NCBI GenBank assembly: GCA_903906365.1
Contig: CAIVKC010000041.1
Coordinates: forward strand, 1 to 64,000
Direction of reading: 5' to 3'
Source of the DNA: an uncultured Bacteroidota bacterium
GTDB taxonomy: Bacteria > Bacteroidota > Bacteroidia > Chitinophagales > Chitinophagaceae
Length of the DNA stretch: 64,000 nt
In this document: positions 45,124-53,652 of the stretch, piece by piece
Layout: every line of letters begins with the position of its first letter
Position numbering within the stretch: position 1 is the first letter of the stretch
The notes under the pieces: model-generated
Database searches by the model: none
What the model saw: the letters and a program-made list of their open reading frames with translations, nothing else
What the model was told of the DNA's origin: nothing
Program-made: the position numbers and the translations under genes

Positions 45124-45912
45124 TTAAAAAGGTGATTTTACAGCACCCCCGTCTACCTGTATGGTGGTACCTGTTATATAACCGGCCAGTGGGGAGGCCA
45201 GAAAGGTAATGAGGGCAGCCAGTTCCTGTGGCGTTCCCAGCCTGCGAACCGGGATTTCCCCTGCCCTTCGCTGCAGGGCCTGTTCCTGGGTCATCCCTGC
45301 CGGCAGGTCATGGAAAAGGGTTTCCCGGATGCGGTCAGTCAGGATGATCCCCGGAGCCACATTGTTCACGGTAATGTGATCGGGCCCCAGTTCGTTGGAA
45401 AGCATTTTAGCCATACCGGTTACTGCCAGCCGCAGGCTGGTGGACAGGACGGAATTTTCCAGGTAAGTCTTTGTGGACAGGCTGGTAATGTTGATAATGC
45501 GTCCGCTGCCCGAGCGCCGCAGGTAGGGTATGCACAACCGGATAAAACGCACGGCGCTCATCAGCGTAAGCTCAAAGGCCTGGTACCAGGCCTGGTCATC
45601 AAAGCTTTCAAATTTGCCAAAAGGGGGCCCCCCGGCATTGTTGACGAGGATATCGATTTTGCCAAAAGCACCGGCGGCTTCCTTCAGGAAGGCTTCCGCC
45701 TGGGCAGCCTGGCTGAGGTCCACAGCCAGGGCCACTACCCGGACCCCATAGAGGGAACGTATCTGCTCAGCGGTCTGTTGGAGGCTTTCCATATTCCGCG
45801 AGCCGATTACCAGATCGACTCCTTCTGCAGCCAGGGACATAGCCGCGGCCTTTCCCAGGCCCCGGCTGGCAGCCAGTACGATCGCTGTCTTCCCAGTGAG
45901 TTGTAGGTCCAT
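45124..45912 (-). CDS. Short-chain dehydrogenase/reductase with non-canonical active site
   Basis: Rossmann-fold oxidoreductase-like protein of 262 residues from the ATG at 45912. The cofactor loop is AASRGLGKA (14-22) and NNAGG (91-95) is intact. S144 in NITSLS fits the catalytic serine, but the expected Tyr and Lys of YxxxK, 13 and 17 residues later, are S157 and R161 (VLSTSLRLAV). A similar change occurs in a subgroup of SDR proteins annotated as 3-oxoacyl-ACP reductases, so this is probably an inherited trait and not damage. The reaction is unknown. TATATTTG at 45947-45940 may be its promoter. Confidence 0.85.
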   Translation of the reverse strand: MDLQLTGKTAIVLAASRGLGKAAAMSLAAEGVDLVIGSRNMESLQQTAEQIRSLYGVRVVALAVDLSQAAQAEAFLKEAAGAFGKIDILVNNAGGPPFGKFESFDDQAWYQAFELTLMSAVRFIRLCIPYLRRSGSGRIINITSLSTKTYLENSVLSTSLRLAVTGMAKMLSNELGPDHITVNNVAPGIILTDRIRETLFHDLPAGMTQEQALQRRAGEIPVRRLGTPQELAALITFLASPLAGYITGTTIQVDGGAVKSPF

Positions 45913-45939
45913 AATTGGTTGAATTTTACGGTTGACATG

Positions 45940-45947
45940 CAAATATA
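45940..45947 (-). promoter_or_regulatory. Promoter -7 element upstream of SDR gene
   Basis: On the minus strand the sequence reads TATATTTG, an exact TAnnTTTG match, 27 bases before the ATG. No clear TTTG was found about 19 bases further upstream. Confidence 0.35.
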
Positions 45948-46009
45948 AACCCTGCGGACATGGGGGAACCGGGAAAGGGCTTTTTTTACCCGTTGGATTG
46001 TCTAAGGGG

Positions 46010-46666
46010 TCAGTTAAACCTGCGCAGGATCCTGTCCAGTACCAGGGTCCGGGTTAACTGTTTGAGGATGGGTTTGTTCTGAATCCACCTGGCCATACCG
46101 GGGGATACTTTGTAATAGAAGGCAATGAAAAACCTGCCTGCCACGGATTGGGACAGGTAATGATCGCGTATCCGGTAAAACTGTTGTACCTCAGGGGTAT
46201 CCGCCCCGCCATATACGGCGGTGGCTATGAAACAGCCTTTCTTTTCATGGGTTTTTGTGATTCCGTGGTTCTTTTCCAGGACGCTGACCGAAACCAGGTT
46301 CATGCGCAATACGGAGTGACGGTGGAGGGTGGTGATGATTCCGGTGAGCTTCACCAGGTCATTTTTTTCCAGGGAGGCTTCGCCAATAAGCCGGGCCAGG
46401 TTTTCACCGGCGGCAAAGATAAAATAATGGCTTCCGATTAAATTCCGGGCGCCCAGATGGCTGTCTTCCTCCTCGGTGGGTTTATAGGTGGAAATGAGTT
46501 CGTTTTTGGGCAGGTTTATTTCACTGACTACAGCGGTCACCGTGATTTGTTTTCCTGCGTATTCCTTTTCCTTTTTTTGTAATTCCTCGTTGAGAATCGT
46601 GTCTTTCCCGTTTTCTTTCAAACCCTTGTACAACTCAAAATAAGGAACCAGGTCGTTTAAATTCAT
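46010..46666 (-). CDS. Protein with C-terminal CFI-box domain
   Basis: Protein of 218 residues without a signal peptide. Residues about 38-132 alternate beta strands and may form an OB-like fold (KQITVTAVVSEINLPKNE through LVKLTGIITTLHRHSVLRMN), though this is only a guess. The C-terminus starts with GCFIATAVYGG (144-154), then VQQFYRIRDHYLSQSVAGR and FYYKVSPGMARWI. This is the CFI-box (CFIATAxYG) C-terminal domain found attached to many unrelated bacterial proteins; its job is not established to my knowledge. C145 is the invariant cysteine. Confidence 0.7.
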   Translation of the reverse strand: MNLNDLVPYFELYKGLKENGKDTILNEELQKKEKEYAGKQITVTAVVSEINLPKNELISTYKPTEEEDSHLGARNLIGSHYFIFAAGENLARLIGEASLEKNDLVKLTGIITTLHRHSVLRMNLVSVSVLEKNHGITKTHEKKGCFIATAVYGGADTPEVQQFYRIRDHYLSQSVAGRFFIAFYYKVSPGMARWIQNKPILKQLTRTLVLDRILRRFN

Positions 46667-46685
46667 GTGAAGGAGAAAATTTTTG

Positions 46686-46693
46686 CAAAACTA
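46686..46693 (-). promoter_or_regulatory. Promoter -7 element upstream of CFI-box gene
   Basis: Minus-strand TAGTTTTG matches TAnnTTTG and lies 19 bases before the ATG at 46666. The -33 element is not evident. Confidence 0.3.
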
Positions 46694-46814
46694 TAGGTAA
46701 TTGGCCTTTCGGGGATATTTATTTTCCGGGAAAACCCGGGTCTGTGGACGACACGGGGCTTTGTATAAAAGAAGTCAGCTTTAAGCAGCCCTTGCCCAGA
46801 CCGGCCTTAAGGAG

Positions 46815-48014
46815 CTACCTTTCAAAATAACAGACATTGCCCCCCACCCATTCTTTGTCCTTGTTGTAGCGCACCCCAATCATCTTTCCCTTGCTGAGTC
46901 TGGACAGGTTGATGGCAAGCCTTGGGCGGCTTTCTTTGTCTTTCCACATATACATCATCCGGATTTCCACTTTGGCCGGGACGTCCGGTGTTACAATGGC
47001 ATCTGCGTATTTTACTTTACGCTGGAGGATCCAGTTATGGGGATCGCTGATGGCCTCGATATCGCCAGGGGTGAGGTCAATAACCACACCCTGACCCGCG
47101 AAGGAAAACAGGGGTTTCAGCACATAATTCTCCAGGTCCGGGGGCAGCTGTTTTACTTCATGCAGGAAGAAAGTGGGTGGAACATAGGGGTGGTGAATGA
47201 AGGGCAGCGTATACTTGCTGATGCGGTAAAACCAGTTAGGGTGAGGGATCCATTCCACGTCCAGCTCCTGGGTAATATCCACAAAATGACCCAGGCTGTC
47301 CTTTTGGGCATAGAGGTCATCAAAGATGATGCGGTTGTATATTCTGCTGACCCGGGTTTTCAGTCCGGTAAGTTCATTGACATAATAGAGCTTTTTTCCC
47401 TCCTGGATCAGTTCGGTAATGCATACCGGCTGGATACCCAGGTAATCCTGGGTGCAATAAAAATCGATCCTGGTCTTTTGCTGGTGCGGCTTGATTTCAA
47501 GCAGGATGACCTCTTCCACGGGTGCCTGGCCGATGATTACCTCCCGGAGGTCTTTGAGGTAGGTATCCCTGTTATACCCGTTGAGATACTGGCTGTAATT
47601 TTCCGGTATACTGAAATATTCCCGCAGCAGGTCGGGGTAAAATACCTGGAACCCAAACAGTGTTGGAAAGCCCTGCATCTCAATAAGTTGTGGCTCCAGT
47701 TCTCCTTCAGGGCCGATACAGACACCGAAATCCAGGGCGATGAAATGGGAATGGTCATTTTCCCCGGGAACACGGTCCTTGTCAGGGATGGCATTTTCAG
47801 TCAGTTTCCTGAACCCTGCGTCCGTAATGACATCTATAATCGCTTCGCAGGCCGCAATGACCTTTTGGCCGAATTCCCTGGAAATAAAGACCGGCGTTTC
47901 TGCAACCCGGAATTCAATAGCACCCGGATGGGGCTGATTGAGGGCAGTGAGAAAGGCTTCGTATTTCTCCCGGGTGAAGGATGCATTGAAGGCTTTTCTT
48001 AAGGAAGGAACCAT
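46815..48014 (-). CDS. ATP-grasp-like protein, divergent from amidotransferase gene
   Basis: Cytoplasmic protein of 399 residues. I read the C-terminal third as an ATP-grasp-like module: YVLKPLFSFAGQGVVIDL (297-314) with K300 for ATP, WILQRKVKY (328-336), VEIRMMYMW (349-357) with E350 and R352, and the metal-ligand type segment AINLSRLSKGKMIGV with N369. The N-terminal two thirds contain FIALDFGVC and QLIEMQGFPTLFGFQ, which I cannot place. The order of motifs might fit a permuted ATP-grasp fold. It would form an amide or similar bond at the cost of ATP. It is divergent from the amidotransferase-like gene, sharing 131 bases of promoter space. Confidence 0.55.
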   Translation of the reverse strand: MVPSLRKAFNASFTREKYEAFLTALNQPHPGAIEFRVAETPVFISREFGQKVIAACEAIIDVITDAGFRKLTENAIPDKDRVPGENDHSHFIALDFGVCIGPEGELEPQLIEMQGFPTLFGFQVFYPDLLREYFSIPENYSQYLNGYNRDTYLKDLREVIIGQAPVEEVILLEIKPHQQKTRIDFYCTQDYLGIQPVCITELIQEGKKLYYVNELTGLKTRVSRIYNRIIFDDLYAQKDSLGHFVDITQELDVEWIPHPNWFYRISKYTLPFIHHPYVPPTFFLHEVKQLPPDLENYVLKPLFSFAGQGVVIDLTPGDIEAISDPHNWILQRKVKYADAIVTPDVPAKVEIRMMYMWKDKESRPRLAINLSRLSKGKMIGVRYNKDKEWVGGNVCYFER

Positions 48015-48132
48015 GTAAGCAACAATTTATATGAGGAAGTTACTGAATGAATTGGTTGCGGCCAAACCGAAATGAACCGCCTGCCCGGGGCCGGGACAGA
48101 TGCCGGGGTTTTACCTTAACTCAAAAATTGAT

Positions 48133-48140
48133 TATGTTTG
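48133..48140 (+). promoter_or_regulatory. Promoter -7 element abutting the amidotransferase start
   Basis: TATGTTTG matches TAnnTTTG exactly and ends five bases before the ATG at 48146. TTTA lies 19 bases upstream. Transcription would begin at or next to the start codon, implying a leaderless message. Confidence 0.45.
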
Positions 48141-48145
48141 CAGTT

Positions 48146-48985
48146 ATGGAAAGTGGGAAAAAAATACGGGTTGCGATCCTGGATATGAATGAAGGACAGG
48201 CCAACCAGGGTATGCGGTGTCTGAGGGAGATTCTGGAACAATACCGGCTAAACCTTCAGCTGGACCTGGTCTATGATGAATTTGAGGTGCGCATCAGGCA
48301 GGAAATTCCTGATATGGGATACGATATCTACCTGTCCAGCGGCGGACCGGGCAGCCCCCTGGAAAGTGAAGGCAGTGAGTGGGAGTTAAAATATTTCCAA
48401 TGGCTTACCCACATTGAAAAATGGAACAATGACCCCGCAAGGCTCCACAAGAAATATGTATTCTTTATCTGCCACTCCTACCAGCTGGCCTGCCGGCATT
48501 ACAAAGTTGCCCATGTGACCAAGCGGCGTTCAACCGCCTTTGGCATATTCCCCATTCACCTGGTCAGGGATGGCAAGCAGGAACCAGTATTCGAGGGGTT
48601 GGCAGATCCCTTTTATGCCGTGGATAGCCGGGACTACCAGGTCATCCAGCCCAACCAGAACAGACTGAAGCAAATGGGCGCCCGGATACTGGGTATCGAA
48701 AAGGAAAGACCCCATGTAGCCCTTGAAAGGGCCATCATGACCATCCGCTTCAATGAATATATGATCGGCACCCAGTTCCATCCGGAAGCCGATGCCACCG
48801 GCATGACCATGTACCTGCAGCGGGAGGATAAGAAACAAACGGTCATCAACGGTTACGGGGAGGCCAAATGGCTCAGCATGTTAGAGCACCTCAACGATCC
48901 CGACAAGATAGGCTGGACCTATTCCCATGTGCTTCCCAATTTCCTGAACATTGCCGTGGAGCATATGCATTTGCAGCCTGTGTAA
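48146..48985 (+). CDS. Class I glutamine amidotransferase-like protein
   Basis: Protein of 279 residues with the triad class I glutamine amidotransferase fold: IYLSSGGPGSPLESEG (61-76), the nucleophile C109 in YVFFICHSYQLAC, and the GTQFHPEAD segment (208-216) with H212 and E214. The usual GxCxG around the nucleophile reads FICHSYQ, so the oxyanion region is altered while the Cys-His-Glu triad remains. It may release ammonia from glutamine for a partner, or cleave a gamma-glutamyl bond. An ATG at 48134 is possible; 48146 gives MESGKKIRVAILDMN. It is divergent from the ATP-grasp-like gene, a likely partner. Confidence 0.8.
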   Translation: MESGKKIRVAILDMNEGQANQGMRCLREILEQYRLNLQLDLVYDEFEVRIRQEIPDMGYDIYLSSGGPGSPLESEGSEWELKYFQWLTHIEKWNNDPARLHKKYVFFICHSYQLACRHYKVAHVTKRRSTAFGIFPIHLVRDGKQEPVFEGLADPFYAVDSRDYQVIQPNQNRLKQMGARILGIEKERPHVALERAIMTIRFNEYMIGTQFHPEADATGMTMYLQREDKKQTVINGYGEAKWLSMLEHLNDPDKIGWTYSHVLPNFLNIAVEHMHLQPV

Positions 48986-49275
48986 CGCTGATGTTGTCCG
49001 GTGAGGACCCCTTTAAGTAGAAAACATTTGTAGTTTAAATTCCCTAAAATATACTGATCTGTCTGACGGGCCTTTTATCCAAAGAGCCATCATGAATGAG
49101 CAGGGATCTCCTGCCTGATCCCGGGATTTGCCCAAGCCGGCGGCCCCCCCCAGGTCCCAGTGCCGGGGGAAAAGGGATGACCCGTGATATGGTCGAGCAA
49201 TTAATCACCCCACCCTTTACCCAACCAGGCCAACACTGCCCGGGACTGCTGGTATCATCCCATGGGGATTACCGG

Positions 49276-49815
49276 TCAGCGTATCATTCCATCCTCTTTT
49301 AGCTGATGGATTATTTTTTTTGCGGAGATTTCCGAAGCATGGTTTATGCCAAAATCCGAATCTGCCCTCAGGTTGGCCCGCCAGACCGGGTTTTCCTTGT
49401 CGGGAATAAAAAGCCTGATATCCAGGGTCAGGCCTGTCTCCAGTCTATTGGTAGTACTGCGGGAGCCGGAGTAAGCCCTTCTTTCAGTCTGACCGATCAA
49501 CATGACCAGGTCCGGGTGGTAGGCCTTGATTTTTTCTTCCACATCCTTTTCGGTGTCCAGGGATAGGGGGTCATAATAGTATGTAACAGCCTGTATGCCC
49601 GCTGAATCCAACGCTGCCTGCATATTGTCAGAGAGCCGTTTCATGTATTTTTGGGAGCTTCCTTTTACGGTAACATATATTTTTGAAACCGGCTGATGAA
49701 AGTCAGGGCTTTTGTTCGACTCGATTTTGGTATGAACGCAGCCGGAAACAAGCAGTGCCGCCGCGATAGCCAATGGCCCTTTGAAATAGGATGTAGTCAT
49801 AATAATGCGTTTCAT
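49276..49815 (-). CDS. Lipoprotein of unknown function
   Basis: Protein of 179 residues with a lipoprotein signal (ALLVSGC, lipid-attached C26). The mature part has KIYVTVKGSSQKYMKRLSDNMQAAL and a strand-rich C-terminus (GLTLDIRLFIPDKENPVWRA). The pattern of a flavodoxin-like alpha/beta half followed by a beta half recalls small Bacteroidota lipoproteins of unknown role. I recognise no named family. About 290 bases separate it from the amidotransferase-like gene on the other side, with nothing identifiable in between. Confidence 0.72.
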   Translation of the reverse strand: MKRIIMTTSYFKGPLAIAAALLVSGCVHTKIESNKSPDFHQPVSKIYVTVKGSSQKYMKRLSDNMQAALDSAGIQAVTYYYDPLSLDTEKDVEEKIKAYHPDLVMLIGQTERRAYSGSRSTTNRLETGLTLDIRLFIPDKENPVWRANLRADSDFGINHASEISAKKIIHQLKEDGMIR

Positions 49816-50061
49816 TTATTGGAGCATATTCCCATGATCACCCGAAAAGGAAAAGAGGATTGGACCTCTGAATCCGCTGAACATTGCGTATGCCCGGTGG
49901 TTAGCGTTTTTGCCGGACCTAAATTTAGCGCCATTTGGACGCTTGATGCCATTGGGCCCGGGCTATAACGGTTGATTAACCAAATGGAAAGGGGAAAGCC
50001 CGATTATACCTCCGCCAAGGGCTGCCATCGGATGGGATGAATCAGTAAGAGCCCTCAGGTA

Positions 50062-50946
50062 CTAGGAATTGATATCCACCATGGCGTAAAAATCTTCCTT
50101 GAAACTGTCGCCTACCGGTATGATTTTCTTGTCAATATAAATTTCGTTTCTGGCTATGGAGTCAATATGGCTGATGGAAACAATATAGGAGCGGTGTACG
50201 CGGATGAATTCCTCCGGGGGAAGTTTGGAGGCAAAGAGTTTGAGGTTATTGAGGGTCAGAATGGGTTCGGTCCTTCCTTTCAGGTAAACCTGGGTATAGT
50301 CTTTCATCCCTTCACAAAAAAGGATGTCCTCGAATTTTACCTTGATAATTTTGTATTCTGATTTGACGAAGATGAACTTATTGCTTTTTGCGTGATGGCT
50401 GTCTGCCGGAGTACTGAGGTGGTCCTTGATTCGGTTGACGACCAACAGAAAATGATCAAAGGAAAGCGGCCTGCCCAAAAAACTGAAAACGTCCTGGTCA
50501 AATTCCTTTTTTTCCAGTTCCGCCCGGGAGGATATGCAAATGATCAATGGGGAAAAACCCGCTTCCCGCAAAACCCGGATACTGTCGGATTCCATTACGC
50601 GTATATCCCAGAAAACAATGTCCACTTTTTGCAGGGAAGCCTGCTGGATAATTTCCAGGGCTGATTCGAACTTTCCCGCCAGGTGTAGTTTGGGCGTTTT
50701 GTTGATATAGTCCCGCAGGGAGGCCAGCGGCCTGTTTTTGGGTTCGGCGATCAGGCAATGGAGCAATCCGGAAGCCGCGGGCAGGGCCTTGACGTGATGT
50801 TTGCGGGAAGCATGCACAGCAGGCGGATGGTCCCGGGACGTCTTATGCTTGAATACTTTTTCCCTCCCGGAAGCGGCCGCATCAGGAATGGTTCCTTGAA
50901 CAGGACCTCTTAGGTGCTTGAGCAGGTTTGCTGACGGGGTTTTCAT
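50062..50946 (-). CDS. LytTR-type transcription regulator with degenerate receiver domain
   Basis: DNA-binding regulator of 294 residues. An unusual basic N-terminal tail of about 60 residues precedes a receiver-like domain (62-175). The acidic pair expected after the first strand is replaced by A67-E68-P69. The phospho-acceptor position keeps D114 (FWDIRV), and the conserved Lys-Pro near the end is G158-R159-P160. Phosphorylation is therefore doubtful. The LytTR domain (about 190-292) is complete, with KFEDILFCEGMKDYTQVYL and FIRVHRSYIVSISHID. No LytS-type kinase gene is adjacent. It may respond to a ligand or partner protein. The gene lies 25 bases downstream of an outer-membrane barrel gene. 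Confidence 0.85.
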   Translation of the reverse strand: MKTPSANLLKHLRGPVQGTIPDAAASGREKVFKHKTSRDHPPAVHASRKHHVKALPAASGLLHCLIAEPKNRPLASLRDYINKTPKLHLAGKFESALEIIQQASLQKVDIVFWDIRVMESDSIRVLREAGFSPLIICISSRAELEKKEFDQDVFSFLGRPLSFDHFLLVVNRIKDHLSTPADSHHAKSNKFIFVKSEYKIIKVKFEDILFCEGMKDYTQVYLKGRTEPILTLNNLKLFASKLPPEEFIRVHRSYIVSISHIDSIARNEIYIDKKIIPVGDSFKEDFYAMVDINS

Positions 50947-50971
50947 GATGCAATTCGTATCTGTTCAGAAT

Positions 50972-52222
50972 CTAGTTGTATCTAACCTTGCTCGTGTTCC
51001 ATATGTCACGATAGGAAATGGAGAAAGTGATGCTGGCATATTTCTCCTGGATAATCTGGGGGGAGGGCGTTCCTCTCACCCCGTACTGTACACTGATGGT
51101 ATAGGAAAGCAGATTCCGCTTGGAATTGATGCCCATCCCCAGGGTCCCGCCTATATCTTTGATCTGCTGGCCGTAGGATTTCAGATACAGGTAAGTCTGG
51201 TTGTAATAGAAACCGGCATGGAAAAATTTGGATTCCACCAGGGTATTGTAGTAATTCTTCTTTTTGGAAAATTCAAACCCCGCTGAAAAACGGTTACTGT
51301 TCTGCAGGGAGTAATTGTTGTAATCCGTATAATGAAGGGAGGACCAGTCCTGGTGCTTGAAATCAGCCAGGAAAGAATAGCGTTTGTCCCTGGTCACAGA
51401 GATCCCCAGGCCAAAAGAGGTGGGTATGGTAAAATATTTTTCCGCAATGGTCTCTCCGTTTACAGGGTAGAGGATGATAGAATCCGCTCCCCGGATGATC
51501 AGGGTACTCCTGGACAGCAGGTTGGTCCTGGCCGAATAAGTGCCTCCGATGGCAAAATCCCATCTCCTGCCTACGCGCCCGTAATACTGCAGACCATATT
51601 CGAGTAATCCGTTGGTGATATTTACTTTATTATCCTGGGAATAAAGTTCGCTGCCGTTGGCGTCCAGGCTGAATTTTTTTTGCTGGAGGGTGCCAAACAG
51701 GTAGGAAGCGTTGAGTCCGATGGAGAGGTGATGGAAGAATTCATAGGAATTACCCCAATAAACCCGGTTTACCCCGCCGTTTCCCTTGTAATAATCATTT
51801 CCCAGGGTGGCATCGGTGGCGGTAAATTCATAATTCTGGGTACTGAAAGGAACAAGACCCGCCGAGCTGCCCCAGTGGTTGGTAATCTTTGTGCCGACAA
51901 TTATTTTTTTGAAGGTGATGTCGGAGGACTGGTTATTGCTTAAGTCTACTCCCGTGCCGTAATAATTCATGACGGTACCCCTTATGCCGATTTCTGCGTT
52001 GAAGAGTTTGTTGGTCAGGGCACTGTAGGAGGCCGGGTTATTGTTGATCAGGAAGTTGTTGTTGCGGTAGGCAATGCCTGTATTGGCCATTCCGGAGGTA
52101 CGGTTGAAATAGCTGTCCTCGATGTCACCAATGCCCAAAATCGAATAGGGCGAATTATTTGACTGCGCAAATAGTGGCAAAGAGGACACCGTCAGCAGGA
52201 AGACACTCAGAAATAGTTTCAT
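50972..52222 (-). CDS. Outer-membrane beta-barrel protein of unknown function
   Basis: Protein of 416 residues with a signal peptide ending at about residue 20 (LPLFAQ-SNN). The mature N-terminus SPYSILGIGDIEDSYFNRTSGM is typical of a Bacteroidota outer-membrane family related to FadL/OmpP1 transporters. The rest alternates in a 10-14-strand barrel pattern, ending in a strand (ASITFSISYRDIWNTS). The transported compound is unknown. It lies 32 bases downstream of the DUF4270 gene on the same strand and 25 bases upstream of the LytTR gene, so the three may be one operon. Confidence 0.78.
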   Translation of the reverse strand: MKLFLSVFLLTVSSLPLFAQSNNSPYSILGIGDIEDSYFNRTSGMANTGIAYRNNNFLINNNPASYSALTNKLFNAEIGIRGTVMNYYGTGVDLSNNQSSDITFKKIIVGTKITNHWGSSAGLVPFSTQNYEFTATDATLGNDYYKGNGGVNRVYWGNSYEFFHHLSIGLNASYLFGTLQQKKFSLDANGSELYSQDNKVNITNGLLEYGLQYYGRVGRRWDFAIGGTYSARTNLLSRSTLIIRGADSIILYPVNGETIAEKYFTIPTSFGLGISVTRDKRYSFLADFKHQDWSSLHYTDYNNYSLQNSNRFSAGFEFSKKKNYYNTLVESKFFHAGFYYNQTYLYLKSYGQQIKDIGGTLGMGINSKRNLLSYTISVQYGVRGTPSPQIIQEKYASITFSISYRDIWNTSKVRYN

Positions 52223-52254
52223 TTATAAAATTTTACCATACCGTTTTTTGTTTT

Positions 52255-53652
52255 TTAACGGGGTAGGGATATATAATAGATAATCAACTTGGAACTGAAA
52301 TTCTTGTTTGTTTTATCTCCCAGAACCGCCCGGTTGAATGTCGTGTAGTTGGCGGGGCTCGGTATATTTAAAATCAATCCGTATTGGTTGGTCGGGATCG
52401 TCAGAAGCTCCTTGATATAATTGGTTACATCATAGGAGTACTGGGTGTTCTGTCCGGTGATATAATCGGTGATCAGGTTGCCGTACTGAATCTGGCCCGA
52501 AAGGGTCAGGGGGGCGCCGATCCCGTTATTGAGGTCGGTCTGGGAGGCGATCAGCTGCTTGGGCAGGGCCAGCAGGGGACTGTATGATCCCGGCTCCGGC
52601 TTTAAGATAAGCTGGGCCTTGAGTACCCCCACGAAGTCCGAGCGCTGGCTTAAGGTAAACACGGAAGGAAAATTAACTTTGGCCTGCAATCCCGACATAG
52701 ACTGGACATAGGCCGCGTGGTTGGTCAGGCCCGCAGGCACTTCGGTGGGGACATTGGGGTTTTTCCTATCCTGCTGAAACTGGGCCATCACCGAAAGGGG
52801 GGTACCCGTGCGGTCGATGGTGATCTGGTTAAAGGCTGTGGTGGCATTATTGATCGGAAAACTCACATTCACATAGCGGAAGGAAGCCCCCGGTTCATGG
52901 TAAACCAGCCGCAGGTAGACACTGTCCTTAAAACCAAAGATGACCCCCTTGCTGCTGTTGTCGGCATACAGACAGAGGCCTTTGAAATAATTGAGGAAGG
53001 CTGTATTATTGTTAACGATCTCAGACTTTACGTACAGAAGGTTCAGCAGGGACTTCCCCAGGGAATCCGGCAATCGGATCTGAATGGAGTCCTTGGTGGC
53101 GATACTGCTGGTAATCAATGCGGTTGGTTTAATGGTTACATCAGTAAAACCCAGCGGGGTGGGATTATAGGGGAAGTTGGTGTTATTATAAAAGGTTCGG
53201 GGAAGCGGGGGCAGGGGGAGCTGGTAATTGGTGTCCAGCTGGCTCACCATGATGTGCTGGGGTATAAGGGTATCTCCGTAATAGCTTTTATTAATCCGCA
53301 TGATCAGCGAAATGGAATCAAAAACGGCAAAAATACTAACCTGGGGTACCGAACTGGGTTTGGAGATCTGCAGAAAGGACCGGGAAGTGATATCCCCGAA
53401 ATAGGGATCCTTATAGGAACCTATCAGGATATTTCCCGTACCGGCGGTAGGGAAAGAATCCAGCAGCACCGTAGACAGATTGGTACTGAAGGTGTCAACA
53501 TATATGATGTTGGTATTGTTGTTGCTGACGAAGTTATTGGTATTAAGGTTGATATTGGGTTTGTCGCAGCCGGTAAACAGGGTCCCCGCCAGGGCTGTCA
53601 CTAACAGAAAGAGGCTGAACTTATTGCGCTGGTTATTCCTTTTCTCACTCAT
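52255..53652 (-). CDS. DUF4270 family lipoprotein
   Basis: Surface-type lipoprotein of 465 residues with lipobox FTGC (C29). The domain DUF4270 covers nearly all of the mature protein; landmarks are LLDSFPTAGTGNILIGSYKDPYFG near residue 64 and the C-terminal NYIKELLTIPTNQYGLILNI and AVLGDKTNKNFSSKLIIYY segments. It appears beta-rich. No function is established for the family as far as I know. It is divergent from a Kelch lipoprotein gene followed by DUF4907, a grouping I recall in other Bacteroidota. Confidence 0.88.
   Translation of the reverse strand: MSEKRNNQRNKFSLFLLVTALAGTLFTGCDKPNINLNTNNFVSNNNTNIIYVDTFSTNLSTVLLDSFPTAGTGNILIGSYKDPYFGDITSRSFLQISKPSSVPQVSIFAVFDSISLIMRINKSYYGDTLIPQHIMVSQLDTNYQLPLPPLPRTFYNNTNFPYNPTPLGFTDVTIKPTALITSSIATKDSIQIRLPDSLGKSLLNLLYVKSEIVNNNTAFLNYFKGLCLYADNSSKGVIFGFKDSVYLRLVYHEPGASFRYVNVSFPINNATTAFNQITIDRTGTPLSVMAQFQQDRKNPNVPTEVPAGLTNHAAYVQSMSGLQAKVNFPSVFTLSQRSDFVGVLKAQLILKPEPGSYSPLLALPKQLIASQTDLNNGIGAPLTLSGQIQYGNLITDYITGQNTQYSYDVTNYIKELLTIPTNQYGLILNIPSPANYTTFNRAVLGDKTNKNFSSKLIIYYISLPR

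Noticed and set aside
49096-49302. 68-codon open frame between the amidotransferase and lipoprotein genes
   Set aside because: Composition is proline-rich and out of keeping with a folded protein, and it overlaps the end of the lipoprotein gene on the other strand.
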